Source of the DNA: Hyphomicrobiales bacterium
GTDB taxonomy: Bacteria > Pseudomonadota > Alphaproteobacteria > Rhizobiales > Rhizobiaceae
DNA length: 64,000 nt
Direction of reading: 5' to 3'
NCBI GenBank assembly: GCA_900465685.1
Contig: UEGR01000009.1
Span: forward strand, 65,703 to 129,702
Shown here: one piece after another, positions 24,761-33,999 of the stretch
Position numbering within the stretch: position 1 is the stretch's first letter
Layout: every line of letters begins with the position of its first letter
The notes under the pieces: generated by a model
Databases searched by the model: none
Told to the model about the DNA's origin: nothing
The model's input: only the letters and a program-made list of their open reading frames with translations
Made by a program: the position numbers and the translations under genes

Positions 24761-25693
24761 TCATTCCGGTTTGGAATGAACCAGTGCCGAATAGTCCGTA
24801 TTGCCCACCTGCCCGGCGATCCACTGGCAGAATACCTGGGTCAGCGGGTTCTCCAGTTTTCCTTCCGGCACAACGAGATAATAGTCATTCTCCGTGCGCA
24901 TGGGCTTTTCGAAAAGCAGCACCAGATCGCCATCGCGCAGCTCCTGCTCGATCAGATAAAGCGGCAGAAGCGCAAAGCCGAGACCAGCCAGAGCCGCCCC
25001 GATCACCATCGAAAACTGGTCGAAACGGTGCCCCCGATAAGCGGACTGCCCTTCGACGCCGCAGCTTTCGAACCATTGCGCCCACATTTTCGGACGTGTC
25101 GCGAGATGCAGAAGCGGCTCGCTTTCCAGATCTTCCGGCGCGGCCGGATGGCGCGCTTCCAGCAGGCGCGGGCTTGCGACGGGCACAATCACCTCGCTGC
25201 ACAGGAAAGTGCAGGTTGCGTGCGCCCAAACCGGCTGCCCATAGTGAATGGCAAGATCGTGCGGCTGTTCCTCGAAATCAAAAACGCCCGAACGCGACGC
25301 CACATTGATGGCAATGCCCGGATGTTTCTCGACAAAATCGGGAATGCGCGGCATCAGCCAGCGCGTGCCGAATGTCGGCAGGGTTGCGACGCTGAAGGAC
25401 GATGTGGACTGCGCCGAGGCCATCGCGCGCAACATCGTATCTTCGGTCTGGTTGAGAAGACGCCGGACTTCCGGCAGAAACTTGCGCCCCGCATCGGACA
25501 GGAGAATGCGCTGGCGGATACGCTCGAACAGAAGCACGCCGAGCTGGCTTTCCAGATCCTTGATCTGACGGCTGACGGCGCTCTGGGTGAGATTGAGTTC
25601 ATTGGCCGCCTGGGTGAAGCTGCCATGCCGCGCAGCACATTCAAAGGCTTGCAAAGTGGCGATGTCCGGAATCAGTCTCCTGCTTAGCTTCAT
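24761..25693 (-). CDS. LysR-family regulator (GcvA-like)
   Basis: A 310-residue regulator with an N-terminal winged helix (residues 12-70; helix-turn-helix SFTQAANELNLTQSAVSRQI) and a LysR substrate-binding domain from about 95. Its ending segments resemble the GcvA subgroup. It is 82 bp upstream of the pipecolate oxidase-like gene on the same strand and divergent from hglS, so it is well placed to control both sides of the lysine-degradation cluster in response to an intermediate. Confidence 0.88.
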   Translation of the reverse strand: MKLSRRLIPDIATLQAFECAARHGSFTQAANELNLTQSAVSRQIKDLESQLGVLLFERIRQRILLSDAGRKFLPEVRRLLNQTEDTMLRAMASAQSTSSFSVATLPTFGTRWLMPRIPDFVEKHPGIAINVASRSGVFDFEEQPHDLAIHYGQPVWAHATCTFLCSEVIVPVASPRLLEARHPAAPEDLESEPLLHLATRPKMWAQWFESCGVEGQSAYRGHRFDQFSMVIGAALAGLGFALLPLYLIEQELRDGDLVLLFEKPMRTENDYYLVVPEGKLENPLTQVFCQWIAGQVGNTDYSALVHSKPE

Positions 25694-25842
25694 TCCAATC
25701 TCGCATTAACATAGTTGCTTTCGGCGCAATCATAACCGGAAAGCGGCTGATATGATACATTTTCATCATAATCCCGTCATGTTTTCGCAATGCTGAATAT
25801 GACCCCTACCAAGACGATCCAAGTTCTACGGAAGCATACGCC
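25694..25842. promoter_or_regulatory. Divergent promoter region, lysR/hglS
   Basis: A 149-base AT-richer spacer between the divergent regulator and hglS. LysR regulators usually bind T-N11-A sites in such spacers; several AT-rich candidates exist (for example around ATGATACATTTTCATCAT at 25750-25767), but none stands out enough to call. Confidence 0.45.
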
Positions 25843-27243
25843 ATGAACGCGCAGAAATTCGTATCGCCAGACGCCATTCGCTCCGCCTTTTCGGCTGCGA
25901 TGTCCGGCATGTACAAGCAAGAAGTGCCTGCCTACGGCACCCTGATGGAACTCGTCGCAGATGTGAACGCCAAGGTTCTGGCGGACGACAGCCATCTGCA
26001 CGAACGCCTGACGGAAACCGACTCACTGGAGCGTATTTCCGAAGAGCGTCATGGCGCTATTCGCCTCGGCACCGCTGCTGAACTTTCCATGATGCGCCGC
26101 GTCTTCGCGGTCATGGGCATGTTCCCGGTCGGCTATTACGACCTGAGCGCGGCTGGCGTTCCCGTTCACTCCACCGCTTTCCGTCCGATTGACGATGCCG
26201 CACTGAAGCACAATCCGTTCCGCGTCTTCACCTCGCTCTTGCGTCTCGACCTCATCGCCGACGAGAAGCTGCGTGCGGAGTCGGAAGACGTTCTGGCCAA
26301 GCGCAACATCTTCACCGCGGGCGCGGTAGTGCTCGTCGAGAAGGCAGAAGCCGAAGGCGGCCTCAATGATGCCGACGCCAAGGCGTTCGTGGCCGAAGTG
26401 CTGGAAACCTTCCGCTGGCACGATCACGCCAATGTCTCGACCGAGCTTTACCATCGCCTGCATGATGCACACCGCCTGATTGCCGACGTTGTTTCGTTCA
26501 AGGGCCCGCACATCAACCATCTGACACCGCGCACGCTCGACATCGACGCCGTGCAGGACCAGATGCCGGAACGGGGCATCAATCCGAAGGCTGTCGTCGA
26601 AGGCCCGCCAACCCGCAAGTGCCCGATCCTCCTGCGCCAGACCTCGTTCAAGGCGCTGGAAGAAGAAGTATCCTTCATCGGCAGCGACGGTCAGTGGACC
26701 CCCGGCTCGCACACCGCCCGCTTCGGTGAAATCGAACAGCGCGGCATTGCCCTGACGCCAAAGGGGCGCGGTCTTTACGACAAGCTTCTCAACGACACCC
26801 GCGCCATTGCCCGTCCGGCCCCGGATGGCTCCAATGCAAGCACCTATGTGAAGGCACTGAGCGACACGTTCGCAGCTTTCCCGGACACATGGGCTGGCAT
26901 TCGTGAAGCGGGCCTCGGCTACTTCGCCTATTCGGTCAAGGACGCCGCAAAGCTTGCAAGCTTCAAGCCGAACACCGATATCGAGCTTCTTGTAGCCGCT
27001 GGCGCGGTTCAGTTCGACCCGCTGACCTATGAAGACTTCCTGCCGGTCAGTGCTGCCGGTATATTCCAGTCCAATCTGGGCGATGACGACACGCAGGAAT
27101 TCGTGGAAAGCCCGAACCAGAAGCGCTTTGAAGAAGACCTTGGCGCCAAGGTTCTCAACGAATTCGAGCATTACGCCCGTATCGAACGTGAATCCATCGA
27201 AGCCGTACAGGCCCGCCTCGGCGGCCTTGAAGCGGCAGAGTAA
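25843..27243 (+). CDS. hglS: 2-oxoadipate dioxygenase/decarboxylase (HglS, DUF1338)
   Basis: A 466-residue enzyme of the DUF1338/HglS family, non-haem iron proteins that turn 2-oxoadipate into D-2-hydroxyglutarate with oxygen. Residues matching the known metal and substrate site are present at almost the published positions: H70 and R74 in EERHGAIR, H226 in HINHLT and E296 in FGEIEQRG. Family length is about 465, so it is complete. GGAAG lies ten bases before the ATG. The aminoadipate semialdehyde dehydrogenase gene follows after 24 bases, so both enzymes are made from one message. Confidence 0.92.
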   Translation: MNAQKFVSPDAIRSAFSAAMSGMYKQEVPAYGTLMELVADVNAKVLADDSHLHERLTETDSLERISEERHGAIRLGTAAELSMMRRVFAVMGMFPVGYYDLSAAGVPVHSTAFRPIDDAALKHNPFRVFTSLLRLDLIADEKLRAESEDVLAKRNIFTAGAVVLVEKAEAEGGLNDADAKAFVAEVLETFRWHDHANVSTELYHRLHDAHRLIADVVSFKGPHINHLTPRTLDIDAVQDQMPERGINPKAVVEGPPTRKCPILLRQTSFKALEEEVSFIGSDGQWTPGSHTARFGEIEQRGIALTPKGRGLYDKLLNDTRAIARPAPDGSNASTYVKALSDTFAAFPDTWAGIREAGLGYFAYSVKDAAKLASFKPNTDIELLVAAGAVQFDPLTYEDFLPVSAAGIFQSNLGDDDTQEFVESPNQKRFEEDLGAKVLNEFEHYARIERESIEAVQARLGGLEAAE

Positions 27244-27267
27244 AGTTAAGACATAGAGAGGAAAGCT

Positions 27268-28800
27268 ATGAACACCGCTGTCAGAAAAGTCGACGTGAAG
27301 AAGGAAGCCGCAGAGCTTCTCGCCAAGCTCGGTGTTGACGCTGCCGTTTACACCGCAGGCAACCTTGCTGGTTTCAGCCCGGTCTCGGGCGAGCAGATCG
27401 CATCCGTCAAGACCCACAGCAAGGACGACGCTGCCAAGATCATCGACAAGGGCGATGAAGCCTTTCGCGCCTGGCGCAACGTTCCGGCACCGAAGCGCGG
27501 CGAACTGATCCGCCTTCTGGGCGAAGAACTGCGCGCTTCCAAGGAAGATCTCGGCCGCCTCGTTTCGATCGAAGCTGGCAAGATCACTTCGGAAGGCCTC
27601 GGCGAAGTGCAGGAAATGATCGACATCTGCGATTTCGCTGTCGGTCTGTCGCGCCAGCTCTACGGCTTGACGATTGCAACCGAACGCGCCGGCCATCGCA
27701 TGATGGAAACCTGGCATCCGCTCGGTGTTGTCGGCGTCATCTCCGCCTTCAACTTCCCTGTGGCCGTCTGGTCGTGGAACGCGGCTCTCGCCATCGTTTG
27801 CGGCAACTCGGTTGTCTGGAAGCCGTCTGAAAAGACCCTCCTCACGGCTCTCGCCTGCGATGCGATCTTCCAGCGCGCCCTCAAGCGTTTCGGCGATGCA
27901 CCGGAAGGCCTCTCGCAGGTACTGCTCGGCGACCGCGAAATCGGCGAAGTCCTCGTGGACAGCCCGAAGGTTCCGGTTCTCTCGGCCACCGGCTCGACCC
28001 GCATGGGCCGCGAAGTCGGTCCGCGTCTTGCCAAGCGTTTCGCTCGCGCGATCCTCGAACTCGGCGGCAACAATGCCGGTATCGTCTGCCCGTCGGCCGA
28101 TCTCGACATGGCGCTGCGCGCAATTGCTTTCGGCGCCATGGGCACCGCTGGCCAGCGCTGCACGACGCTGCGTCGCCTGTTCGTTCATGAAAGCGTTTAT
28201 GACGCTCTCGTCCCGCGCCTGCAGAAGGCCTATGCCAGCGTTTCCGTCGGCTCGCCGCTTGAAACCACTGCTCTGGTCGGCCCGTTGATCGACAAGGTTG
28301 CCTTCGACAACATGCAGAAGGCCCTCAAGGAAGCTTCCGCTCACGGCGGTAAGGTTCAGGGTGGTGAGCGCGTCGATAGCGGCCATGAAAACGCTTACTA
28401 TGTGCGTCCGGCCATCGTCGAAATGCCAAAGCAGGAAGGCCCGGTTCTCGAAGAAACCTTCGCTCCGATCCTTTATGTGATGAAGTATTCCGATTTCGAC
28501 GACGTTCTGGCGAGCCATAACGAAGTCGGCGCAGGCCTGTCGTCCTCGATCTTCACGCTGAACCTGCAGGAAGCAGAGCGCTTCCTCTCGGCTGAAGGTT
28601 CGGATTGCGGCATCGCCAACGTCAATATCGGCACCTCGGGCGCCGAAATCGGCGGTGCATTCGGCGGCGAAAAGGAAACCGGCGGCGGTCGTGAATCCGG
28701 TTCGGATGCGTGGAAGGGCTATATGCGCCGCGCAACCAACACGATCAACTATTCGAAGGCTCTCCCGCTCGCACAGGGTGTTTCCTTCGACATCGACTGA
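27268..28800 (+). CDS. amaB: L-aminoadipate-semialdehyde dehydrogenase (AmaB/ALDH7 type)
   Basis: A 510-residue NAD-dependent aldehyde dehydrogenase of the ALDH7 (antiquitin) group. Catalytic C298 is in GTAGQRCTTLRR and E265 in LELGGNNAG, with ISAFNFPVAVWSWN near 158 for cofactor binding and the C-terminal GEKETGGGRESGSDAWK typical of the group. It oxidises 2-aminoadipate semialdehyde, the open form of piperideine-6-carboxylate, to 2-aminoadipate. GAGAGGAAAGCT precedes the start. Together with the oxidase and HglS it covers three steps of pipecolate breakdown; the transaminase from 2-aminoadipate to 2-oxoadipate is not obvious in this window. Confidence 0.9.
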   Translation: MNTAVRKVDVKKEAAELLAKLGVDAAVYTAGNLAGFSPVSGEQIASVKTHSKDDAAKIIDKGDEAFRAWRNVPAPKRGELIRLLGEELRASKEDLGRLVSIEAGKITSEGLGEVQEMIDICDFAVGLSRQLYGLTIATERAGHRMMETWHPLGVVGVISAFNFPVAVWSWNAALAIVCGNSVVWKPSEKTLLTALACDAIFQRALKRFGDAPEGLSQVLLGDREIGEVLVDSPKVPVLSATGSTRMGREVGPRLAKRFARAILELGGNNAGIVCPSADLDMALRAIAFGAMGTAGQRCTTLRRLFVHESVYDALVPRLQKAYASVSVGSPLETTALVGPLIDKVAFDNMQKALKEASAHGGKVQGGERVDSGHENAYYVRPAIVEMPKQEGPVLEETFAPILYVMKYSDFDDVLASHNEVGAGLSSSIFTLNLQEAERFLSAEGSDCGIANVNIGTSGAEIGGAFGGEKETGGGRESGSDAWKGYMRRATNTINYSKALPLAQGVSFDID

Positions 28801-28820
28801 TCTTGATCAACGGTCAAAAG

Positions 28821-28848
28821 AAAACCCCGCTCCGGCGGGGTTTTTTTA
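28821..28848 (+). terminator. Intrinsic terminator after amaB
   Basis: AAAACCCCGC-TCCG-GCGGGGTTTTTTT, a strong GC stem followed by seven T residues, 20 bases after the stop codon. Confidence 0.93.
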
Positions 28849-28909
28849 TATCAGCACGTTTCACTCCGAGGCTTCGCCCGGATGTCGAAGAGTTTGGCGT
28901 AACCGCTCG

Positions 28910-29095
28910 CTACTTGGGGATACCGGAACACATCCAGTGATTGCTTGTCTGCAAGCATTGTCCATCACACTTCGATTCACACTCGCTCTGTGTGGAAACA
29001 AAGTCGCCGTCTTTCAATTTGCCATCCCCAGCATAAGCATGACTGACAATATTGAACGAAAGCATTGCGAAGAAAAATAAAAAATATTTTTTCAT
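28910..29095 (-). CDS. Small secreted Cys-rich peptide
   Basis: A 61-residue protein with GGAG eight bases before its ATG. Residues 1-22 form a clear signal peptide (MKKYFLFFFAMLSFNIVSHA, then cleavage near AYA). The mature part of about 38 residues has four cysteines (ECESKCDGQC and HWMCSG), so two disulfide bonds are likely in the periplasm or outside. The gene is much AT-richer than its neighbours and has no recognised family. It lies alone between two terminators, facing away from purU, which suggests acquired DNA. Function unknown. Confidence 0.6.
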   Translation of the reverse strand: MKKYFLFFFAMLSFNIVSHAYAGDGKLKDGDFVSTQSECESKCDGQCLQTSNHWMCSGIPK

Positions 29096-29186
29096 AATCC
29101 CACTCCAAATAAATTTTACAATTTACCTTTTATATTATTGCCCTGCACAATCTATTCCAACAATTCATGATCAATTATCAGATAGC

Positions 29187-29216
29187 AAAAAGGCGGCTCA
29201 ATGAGCCGCCTTTTAT
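29187..29216. terminator. Intrinsic terminator (purU side, bidirectional)
   Basis: AAAAAGGCGGCTCA-ATGAGCCGCCTTTTATA: a 9- to 10-bp GC stem inside A and T runs, just after the purU stop codon (minus strand). Confidence 0.9.
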
Positions 29217-29234
29217 ATTTATCCAATGGCAATA

Positions 29235-30119
29235 TCAGCCCATGCGTTCCGACGCGAACGAGCCAGGACTCGCCGGAAAGACCACGGTACGGTTGCCGTT
29301 GAGGAATGAACGGTGGTGGATGTGGGCGTGGACTGCACGCGCCAGCACCTGCGCCTCGACATCGCGACCGATGGAAACATAATCGGCAGCGCTCTGCGCG
29401 TGCGTGATGCGCGCCACGTCCTGCTCGATGATCGGGCCTTCGTCGAGATCGGCGGTGACGTAATGCGCCGTCGCGCCGATCAGCTTCACGCCGCGCTCAT
29501 AGGCCTGCTTGTAAGGGTTCGCGCCCTTGAAAGACGGCAGGAAGGAGTGATGAATATTGATGATCTTGCCCGACATCTGCTTGCAAAGCTGGTCGGACAG
29601 AACCTGCATGTAGCGCGCCAGAACGACCAGCTCCGTGCCGGTATCGTTGACGATATCCATCAGGCGTTGTTCGGCTTCGGGCTTGTTGGCCTTGGTGACG
29701 GCTACATGGTGGAACGGAATGTCGTGGTTCACGACGACCTTCTGGTAGTCAAAATGGTTCGACACCACGCCGACAATATCGATCGGCAGCGCGCCGATCT
29801 TCCAGCGATAGAGCAGATCATTGAGGCAATGGCCGAAGCGCGAGACCATCAAAAGCGTCTTGGTGCGCTTGGCGTTGTCATGGAAATCGAAATCCATTTC
29901 AAACGGCGCTGCGACGGGCTGGAAGCCTTCGCTCAGGGTCTCGAGCGCCACGCCTTCTTCCGAAATGAAACTGACGCGCATGAAGAAACGACCCGTATCG
30001 AGATCGTCGAACTGGGCGCTATCAATGATGTTGCAACCCTTGGCCGCAAGATAACCCGAAATTGCAGCAACGATGCCGCGGGTGGACTTGCAGGTGACGG
30101 TCAGGACAAAATTATGCAT
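29235..30119 (-). CDS. purU: Formyltetrahydrofolate deformylase
   Basis: A 294-residue enzyme that hydrolyses 10-formyl-tetrahydrofolate to formate and tetrahydrofolate, balancing one-carbon pools. An ACT-like regulatory domain covers about residues 1-85 (VTCKSTRGIVAAISGYLAA at its start), then the formyltransferase-fold domain with MVSRFGHCLNDLLYRW near 92 and the catalytic region KIINIHHSFLPSFKGANPY near 196, with a DEGPIIEQD motif near 240. Length equals the family norm. It stands as a single gene; in other Rhizobiales it often accompanies serine or glycine use. Confidence 0.93.
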   Translation of the reverse strand: MHNFVLTVTCKSTRGIVAAISGYLAAKGCNIIDSAQFDDLDTGRFFMRVSFISEEGVALETLSEGFQPVAAPFEMDFDFHDNAKRTKTLLMVSRFGHCLNDLLYRWKIGALPIDIVGVVSNHFDYQKVVVNHDIPFHHVAVTKANKPEAEQRLMDIVNDTGTELVVLARYMQVLSDQLCKQMSGKIINIHHSFLPSFKGANPYKQAYERGVKLIGATAHYVTADLDEGPIIEQDVARITHAQSAADYVSIGRDVEAQVLARAVHAHIHHRSFLNGNRTVVFPASPGSFASERMG

Positions 30120-30265
30120 CGGACTTCCTCAGTTTTCGAAGGCGCAAGCCAAAGCGCGCGCCTTGAAACTAGTTCACGATGCGGTCTCCGCCATGCCAGA
30201 ATGCGTAATGCACTGACCGGATTGCGCTATCAAGCAACTTTGGAAGAAAGATTGCTCTTATTTGA

Positions 30266-30994
30266 TCAAAGATGCGGATTGCGATCCCTATACCGCGCGA
30301 CCAGTTCCCGGTTCACGTCACCGGAGCCCGGCATATTGGCGCTGAGATAGACCGGAGCGGCACCATCATCCACGAGACGGGATGCGACATCGGCAAAGAT
30401 CGCATTCAGGATCGTCACGCCAAGCGCGGTGGAAACCGGTCCCACCTTCAGGGCGCTGCCCTCCACTTCCAGCACGGCATCACCCGCAGGCGCATCATTG
30501 TCGAGAACGACATCCGCGAGCGAAAGCAGCTGTGTGCGTCCCTTGGCAATCGCGCTGGAATAGGTAACGGAAGTGACCGCGATCACCGCCGCCCCCTTCT
30601 CGCGAGCATAGCGCGCCGCTTCGATTGGCGCGGCATTGACGCCGGAATTGGAAACGACGATCAACACGTCGCCCGCCCGAATGCCATAGCGATCGAGGAT
30701 CGGCAGCACCGCGCCTTCGATCCGCTCGAAATGCGAGCTGGCAACTGCACCATCCTGCAACATGATCGCGCCGCAGAGGATCGGCACGGTGATCGCCAGA
30801 CCACCGGCGCGATAATGCAACTCTTCCGCCATCATGTGGGAATGGCCGGTGCCGAACACATAGACTCGGCGGTCAGCGCGTGCGGCGGCGGCAATCAGGT
30901 CGGCTGCCTTTTCCATCGGCTCGGCCAGGCGGTCACGCAGGCTCGTCAGACGGGCAATCAGATCGTTGAAATAGCGGTCTGTTATAGCTGTCAT
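30266..30994 (-). CDS. SIS-domain sugar isomerase-like protein
   Basis: A 242-residue single-SIS protein that resembles the UPF0309 group. [15 protein letters not shown] near 44 is the phosphosugar-binding loop of the first half and [16 protein letters not shown] near 110 the second. The start at 30994 is chosen because GAGGGG lies nine bases upstream; a GTG at 31009 overlaps the nagA stop. It ends the amino-sugar operon after nagA. SIS proteins bind phosphorylated sugars as isomerases or regulators; which sugar is acted on here is unknown. Confidence 0.78.
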   Translation of the reverse strand: MTAITDRYFNDLIARLTSLRDRLAEPMEKAADLIAAAARADRRVYVFGTGHSHMMAEELHYRAGGLAITVPILCGAIMLQDGAVASSHFERIEGAVLPILDRYGIRAGDVLIVVSNSGVNAAPIEAARYAREKGAAVIAVTSVTYSSAIAKGRTQLLSLADVVLDNDAPAGDAVLEVEGSALKVGPVSTALGVTILNAIFADVASRLVDDGAAPVYLSANMPGSGDVNRELVARYRDRNPHL

Positions 30995-31005
30995 CTGCTT
31001 TCCCC

Positions 31006-32172
31006 TCACCCGGCTGCCTGTTTCACGCCGGAGCGCCAGGTTGTCTTCGCAAACAACCCATCATCAAGATGCACCGCATCCATGCGCATGCCCGGACGCA
31101 GCAATCCGCGATCTGCAAGCCGCAGATACCGTGCCGGATAATGGCTCGCCATGCGCAGGGCTTCGGCCAGCGTCAGCTCCAGTTCGGCCACGCCGAAGCG
31201 CACCGCCGAGGCCATATCGAGGTCGGAACCGGCAATGGTGCCATCGGACAGGATCAGCTTGGGGCAGATGCCGCCCGGCACGCGGTGCACGGCGCGACCA
31301 TTGATTTCAAAACTGGTCGCATTGGAGCCGACCAGCGACATCGCATCCGTCACGAAGAACAGATGGGCGTCGCCGCGCTTGGCGCGCAGCGCCAGACGCA
31401 GCGCCATCGGATCGACATGATGACCATCGGCAACGATCCCACACCAGATATCCGGATGATCAAGCGCCGCCCCGGCAAGACCCGGCGCGCGATGGCCGAT
31501 CTGGCTCATGGCGTTGAAGAGATGGGTAACGCTGCGCGCACCCGCGTCAAAGCGCTTGAAGGCTTCTTCCGCCGTCGTGTCGCTGTGGCCGATGCTGACC
31601 ACAACCCCCGCATCACTCAAACGGCGCACCTGTTCGGGCGTGACCTGTTCGGCAGCGACGGTCACAAGCAAGGTGCCGATCTGCTCCGCCGTGTGGATAT
31701 AAAGCGCGATATCAGCGTCATCGACCGGGCGCATCAGCTCGGCCAGATGCGCGCCCTTGCGCGCAGGTGCCAGATGCGGCCCTTCAAGATGCAGGCCTGC
31801 GACGCCTTTGTCGGCCTTCACCGCTTCGACTGCGGCCTCAATGGCGCGGTCACGCACAATCGTGGTGTCGGTAATGAGCGTCGGCAGCAGGCTGGTCGTA
31901 CCGTATTTACGGTGACCTTCGGCAATCACGAACATCGTCTCAGGTGTCGGCTGATCGTTGAGCATACGCCCGCCGCCGCCATTCACCTGCGCATCGATGA
32001 AACCCGGCGCAATGACGCCACCCTTCAGGCGCTCGATCTGATGGGCCTCGCCAAGGGCTGCTTCGGGCACAATGGCTTCAACCTTGCCGTCACTGAAAAC
32101 AAGGGCGGACTGGTCATGAAACCGCTCGCCATCGAAAATCCGCGCACCGGCGATTGCTGATTTTTTCGTCAT
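31006..32172 (-). CDS. nagA: N-acetylglucosamine-6-phosphate deacetylase
   Basis: A 388-residue amidohydrolase. The metal-binding motifs are HLEGPH at 128-133, SIGHSDT near 196 and HLFNAM near 218; TDAMS near 276 holds the catalytic aspartate. It removes acetyl from N-acetylglucosamine-6-phosphate, feeding the SIS-type deaminase encoded upstream. Its start overlaps the stop of that gene by ATGA, so the two are translationally coupled. No kinase or transporter for N-acetylglucosamine is next to it. Confidence 0.93.
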   Translation of the reverse strand: MTKKSAIAGARIFDGERFHDQSALVFSDGKVEAIVPEAALGEAHQIERLKGGVIAPGFIDAQVNGGGGRMLNDQPTPETMFVIAEGHRKYGTTSLLPTLITDTTIVRDRAIEAAVEAVKADKGVAGLHLEGPHLAPARKGAHLAELMRPVDDADIALYIHTAEQIGTLLVTVAAEQVTPEQVRRLSDAGVVVSIGHSDTTAEEAFKRFDAGARSVTHLFNAMSQIGHRAPGLAGAALDHPDIWCGIVADGHHVDPMALRLALRAKRGDAHLFFVTDAMSLVGSNATSFEINGRAVHRVPGGICPKLILSDGTIAGSDLDMASAVRFGVAELELTLAEALRMASHYPARYLRLADRGLLRPGMRMDAVHLDDGLFAKTTWRSGVKQAAG

Positions 32173-33200
32173 ACCGTCACCGTGACCTTGTTGAGATTGC
32201 GCGGCTTGTCGGGATCGAAACCCTTGCGGCGCGTCACCGCTTCAATGACGCGGTAGTAATTGATGAGCGAGACCAGCGGATCAAGATGCGGGCTGCCCGT
32301 ACTGGCCGATGGCAAGCGGAAGCCCGGCGTTTCGGCATCGGACAGCGTCACAATGCTCGCGCCAAAGGAATGCAGCCGCTTCAGAGCCTGAATATTGGTG
32401 TCGAAAGCCTCATCGCGCGGCAGGAAGGAGAGGATCGGGAACCCCTCCTCAACCAGTCGCATTGGACCGTGCATCAGCTCGGCCAGTGAGAAAGCCTCGG
32501 CGTGGATATTGGCGGTTTCCTTGGCCTTCAGGGCAGCTTCCAGCGCAATGGCATAGGCAGTGCCGCGACCGCCCGTATAAAGCGAGCGCGCATTGAACAG
32601 AAGGGTCTCGACCGCTTCGCGCCCATCCGGGCGGGTTGCGGCAAGCGCTTCCGGCAGACGCTGCAAACCGGCGCGCAGATCGGCATCGCCGCTGGCAGCA
32701 GCCACCACGCCCGACAGGGCAGCAACGGCGGCAATGAAAGACTTTGTAGCCGCGACGCTCTTTTCCTCGCCAGCATTCAGCGCAAGAACCAGATCCGCCT
32801 CTTTGCCGAGCGGGCTGTCCACCACATTGACCACGGCAATCGTCGTCGCACCGCCCTTTTTGGCTGCCGCCTGTGCGGCCACGATGTCGGGGCTGGCGCC
32901 AGACTGCGAAACGGTGAAATGCACGCCGCCGGCAAGCTTCAGCTTGGAGCCGTAGACGGAAGCAACCGAAGGCCCGATCGAGGCGACCGGAATGCCCATG
33001 GTGATTTCCATCAGATATTTGAAGAATGTCGCCGCATGATCGGAAGAACCGCGGGCTGCCGTCGTGATGACCGCCGGTTCATTCTTCGCGAAAATCTTTG
33101 CGATCTCGGCCAGCGTACCGGCTTCCTTTTCCAGAAGCGTTGCAACCACCGCAGGCGATTGCTCGGTTTCCTGCAACATGAGGGATGGTTGGTTCACCAT
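32169..33200 (-). CDS. NagB-II/GlmS-like SIS glucosamine-6-phosphate deaminase
   Basis: A 343-residue protein with two SIS domains. TAARGSSDHAATFFKYLME near 47 and FTVSQSGASPDIVAAQ near 94 belong to the first, and YTGGRGTAYAIALEAALKAKE with AELMHGPMRL near 215-250 to the second. The C-terminal [15 protein letters not shown] matches the end of the isomerase half of GlmS, but the glutaminase domain is absent, as in NagB-II deaminases. The ATG at 33200 has GGAG seven bases before it; one at 33206 overlaps the regulator stop. It converts glucosamine-6-phosphate to fructose-6-phosphate, downstream of NagA. Confidence 0.82.
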   Translation of the reverse strand: MVNQPSLMLQETEQSPAVVATLLEKEAGTLAEIAKIFAKNEPAVITTAARGSSDHAATFFKYLMEITMGIPVASIGPSVASVYGSKLKLAGGVHFTVSQSGASPDIVAAQAAAKKGGATTIAVVNVVDSPLGKEADLVLALNAGEEKSVAATKSFIAAVAALSGVVAAASGDADLRAGLQRLPEALAATRPDGREAVETLLFNARSLYTGGRGTAYAIALEAALKAKETANIHAEAFSLAELMHGPMRLVEEGFPILSFLPRDEAFDTNIQALKRLHSFGASIVTLSDAETPGFRLPSASTGSPHLDPLVSLINYYRVIEAVTRRKGFDPDKPRNLNKVTVTV

Positions 33201-33202
33201 GA

Positions 33203-33970
33203 TCATTCTCCAATTTTCAGTTCAGCGACGAAGTCATAAGCGTCGGCGCGATAATGCGAGCGGGTGTATTCGACGATACGGTCGTCATCGAGATGCGAGA
33301 TGCGTTCAATCAAAAGCGCCGGAGCGCCGCGATGCACGCCGAGAAGGCGCGCTGTGCCGGGATCAAGCGTAACGGCAGTCAGTCGCTGCAAGGCGCGCAC
33401 AGGCTTGTAACCGCGCCGCGCCAGCGCACCGTAAAGCGATGCTTCGTCGACACGATCCGTATCCAGATAATGGCGCGGCACCACGGCGCGCTCGAAAGCC
33501 ATCGGCACGCCATCGGCGAGACGCAAACGATCGAGCCGCACAATCGACGTATCCACGCCGACGCCCAGCCGGAAGGCTTCATCCGGCGACGGCTTGTCGA
33601 TACGGTTCGTCACCACGCGCGCGCCCGGCTCCTTGCCGCGCGAAAGCATGTCTTCCGAAAACGATGTCAGCCGCCACAGATGCTGGCTGATGCGCGCCGG
33701 ACGTTCTGCAACGAATGTACCGCTGCCGCGCCGGGATTCAACCGCGCCTTGCGCCAGCAGTTCCTTATAGGCATTGCGCACCGTAATGCGCCCAAGCCCA
33801 AGCTCCTCGGCCAGATCACGCTCTGGCGGCAGACCAACCGCAGGGGCCAGCTTTCCCTCCTCGATCAACTCACCCAGAATACGCGCCAGATTGCGATAAA
33901 GCGGCCCCGTCCGCTGCGGATCGTGCAGGCCGCGCTCTTCAATGGAAGTGATCAAGGTGGTTCTATTCAT
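33203..33970 (-). CDS. GntR/HutC-subfamily regulator of the amino-sugar operon
   Basis: A regulator of about 255 residues (MNRTTL start at 33970; MPTMNRTTL at 33979 is possible). The winged helix-turn-helix is at about 43-68 (PPERDLAEELGLGRITVRNAYKEL), followed by a UTRA effector domain to the end. UTRA domains of NagR/DasR relatives bind glucosamine- or N-acetylglucosamine-6-phosphate, which fits the nagA operon it heads. Two copies of ATAGAACC directly upstream may be its own operator. Confidence 0.87.
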   Translation of the reverse strand: MNRTTLITSIEERGLHDPQRTGPLYRNLARILGELIEEGKLAPAVGLPPERDLAEELGLGRITVRNAYKELLAQGAVESRRGSGTFVAERPARISQHLWRLTSFSEDMLSRGKEPGARVVTNRIDKPSPDEAFRLGVGVDTSIVRLDRLRLADGVPMAFERAVVPRHYLDTDRVDEASLYGALARRGYKPVRALQRLTAVTLDPGTARLLGVHRGAPALLIERISHLDDDRIVEYTRSHYRADAYDFVAELKIGE

Positions 33971-33980
33971 GGTCGGCATG

Positions 33981-33999
33981 ATAGAACCTATATAGAACC
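33981..33999 (-). promoter_or_regulatory. Direct repeat upstream of the GntR gene
   Basis: ATAGAACC occurs at 33981-33988 and again at 33992-33999, 11 bp apart, so both copies face the same side of the helix. On the minus strand the unit reads GGTTCTAT. A related GGTTCTAG is at 34129-34136 in the other orientation. It is a candidate site for the GntR regulator. Confidence 0.45.

Noticed and set aside
26023-28518. An open frame of 831 codons on the minus strand
   Set aside because: It is antisense to hglS and amaB, whose catalytic residues and ribosome sites are clear. High third-position GC often opens the reverse frame in such genes; the product resembles no family.
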